Made by a program: the position numbers and the translations under genes | Notes under the pieces: model-generated | The model's input: only the letters and a program-made list of their open reading frames with translations | What the model was told of the DNA's origin: nothing | The model's database searches: none | Shown here: piece after piece, positions 4,647-5,066 of the stretch | How the letters are laid out: each line of letters opens with the position of its first letter | Position numbering within the stretch: the stretch's first letter is position 1 | Source of the DNA: CAZYZQ01 sp964652075 | GTDB taxonomy: Bacteria; Bacillota; Clostridia; Oscillospirales; Oscillospiraceae | Direction: 5' to 3' | DNA length: 5,066 nucleotides | Assembly (NCBI GenBank): GCA_964652075.1 | Contig: CAZYZQ010000127.1 | Location: 1 to 5,066, forward strand

Positions 4647-5066
4647 ATGGAAAAGCGGAAAAGCGTTCCCGAGTATTTCGGCAGCATGGTCTTCAATGAC
4701 GACGTTATGCAGGAGCGGCTGCCCCGGGATGTATACAAGTCCCTCCGGCGAACCATCGACGAGGGAAAGGATCTGGATCTGACGGTTGCCAACGCGGTGG
4801 CCAGCGCCATGAAGGACTGGGCGGTCGAAATGGGCGCCACGCATTTCACGCACTGGTTCCAGCCGCTCTCCGGCGTCACGGCGGAGAAGCACGACAGCTT
4901 CATCTCCCCCACCTCCGACGGCCGCGTCATCATGCAGTTCTCCGGCAAGGAACTGGTCCGGGGCGAGCCGGACGCTTCCTCCTTCCCCTCCGGCGGCCTG
5001 CGGGATACCTCTTACGCCAGGGGCTACACCGCCTGGGATATCACCTCGCCCGTCTTTGTAAAAGAG
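4647..5066 (+). CDS. glnN: Glutamine synthetase type III, N-terminal part, 3'-truncated by the window edge
   Basis: Type III glutamine synthetase makes glutamine from glutamate, ammonia and ATP; it is a large (about 700-residue) form found in Bacteroidetes, many Clostridia and cyanobacteria. Only the first 140 codons are present, open to the window edge. They correspond to the family's characteristic N-terminal domain (GSIII_N): FGSMVFNDDVMQERLP (11-26), ANAVASAMKDWA (48-59), GATHFTHWFQPLSG (63-76), EKHDSF (80-85) and FSGKELVRGEPDASSFPSGG (98-117). The last two blocks are strongly conserved in type III enzymes and absent in this form from types I and II. The start is ATG 4647, with GAGGA ending 6 nt upstream. 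A perfect sigma-70-type promoter lies about 110 nt upstream. It is transcribed away from purF-gltB, so a glutamine producer faces two glutamine consumers. The catalytic and ATP-binding residues of the C-terminal domain lie outside the window and cannot be checked. The symbol glnN follows common use; some clostridial genomes call the same gene glnA. Confidence 0.95.
   Translation, partial: MEKRKSVPEYFGSMVFNDDVMQERLPRDVYKSLRRTIDEGKDLDLTVANAVASAMKDWAVEMGATHFTHWFQPLSGVTAEKHDSFISPTSDGRVIMQFSGKELVRGEPDASSFPSGGLRDTSYARGYTAWDITSPVFVKE

Noticed and set aside
4468..4782. A 104-codon plus-strand open frame crossing the glnN promoter
   Set aside because: It contains the promoter and leader hairpin and continues out of frame with the clearly conserved GlnN protein.
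4478..4948. A 156-codon minus-strand open frame covering the glnN start and promoter
   Set aside because: It runs antisense to conserved type III glutamine synthetase sequence and across the glnN promoter and leader; no conserved features.

Overview
The window is an ordinary-looking but tightly organised chromosomal nitrogen-assimilation locus. It contains three protein genes and one 384-bp divergent intergenic region. All three proteins read cleanly and belong to well-known families. The best match by gene content is an anaerobic Firmicute of class Clostridia, plausibly Oscillospiraceae-like. The reasons are a Bacillus/Clostridium-type PurF with an 11-residue propeptide and four Fe-S ligand cysteines, a type III glutamine synthetase (GlnN), G+C-rich coding DNA, and A+T-rich promoter DNA with perfect housekeeping-sigma boxes. 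The taxon is an inference; no marker in the window proves it.

Layout. Positions 1-2817 (minus strand) hold the first 939 codons of glutamate synthase large subunit, gltB, which runs off the left edge before its Fe-S and GXGXG regions. Positions 2814-4262 (minus) hold a complete amidophosphoribosyltransferase gene, purF. Its TGA stop overlaps the gltB ATG in an ATGA arrangement, so the two genes form a translationally coupled pair. Positions 4263-4646 are the divergent control region. Positions 4647-5066 (plus) hold the first 140 codons of glnN, which runs off the right edge.

Control region. Each transcription unit has a textbook promoter, TTGACA-17 bp-TATAAT, one on each strand. Between them lies A+T-rich DNA with a perfect 9-bp inverted repeat (TTTGCAAGT/ACTTGCAAA), a third copy of its core next to the purF -35 box, and a 12-bp tandem repeat. 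Both predicted 5' leaders contain a strong hairpin whose G-U wobble pairs form only in the sense transcript. The purF leader hairpin is directly followed by five T residues and looks like a promoter-proximal intrinsic terminator or attenuator. The glnN leader hairpin has a 15-bp stem without a T-tract.

Logic. GlnN makes glutamine from glutamate and ammonia. GltB turns glutamine plus 2-oxoglutarate into two glutamates, and PurF spends glutamine to start purine synthesis. One glutamine producer is therefore set back to back with two glutamine consumers, both of them class II (Ntn-type, N-terminal Cys) amidotransferases. I saw no mobile element, CRISPR array, tRNA, rRNA or clearly novel protein system. 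What deserves a second look is the regulatory architecture between the genes.
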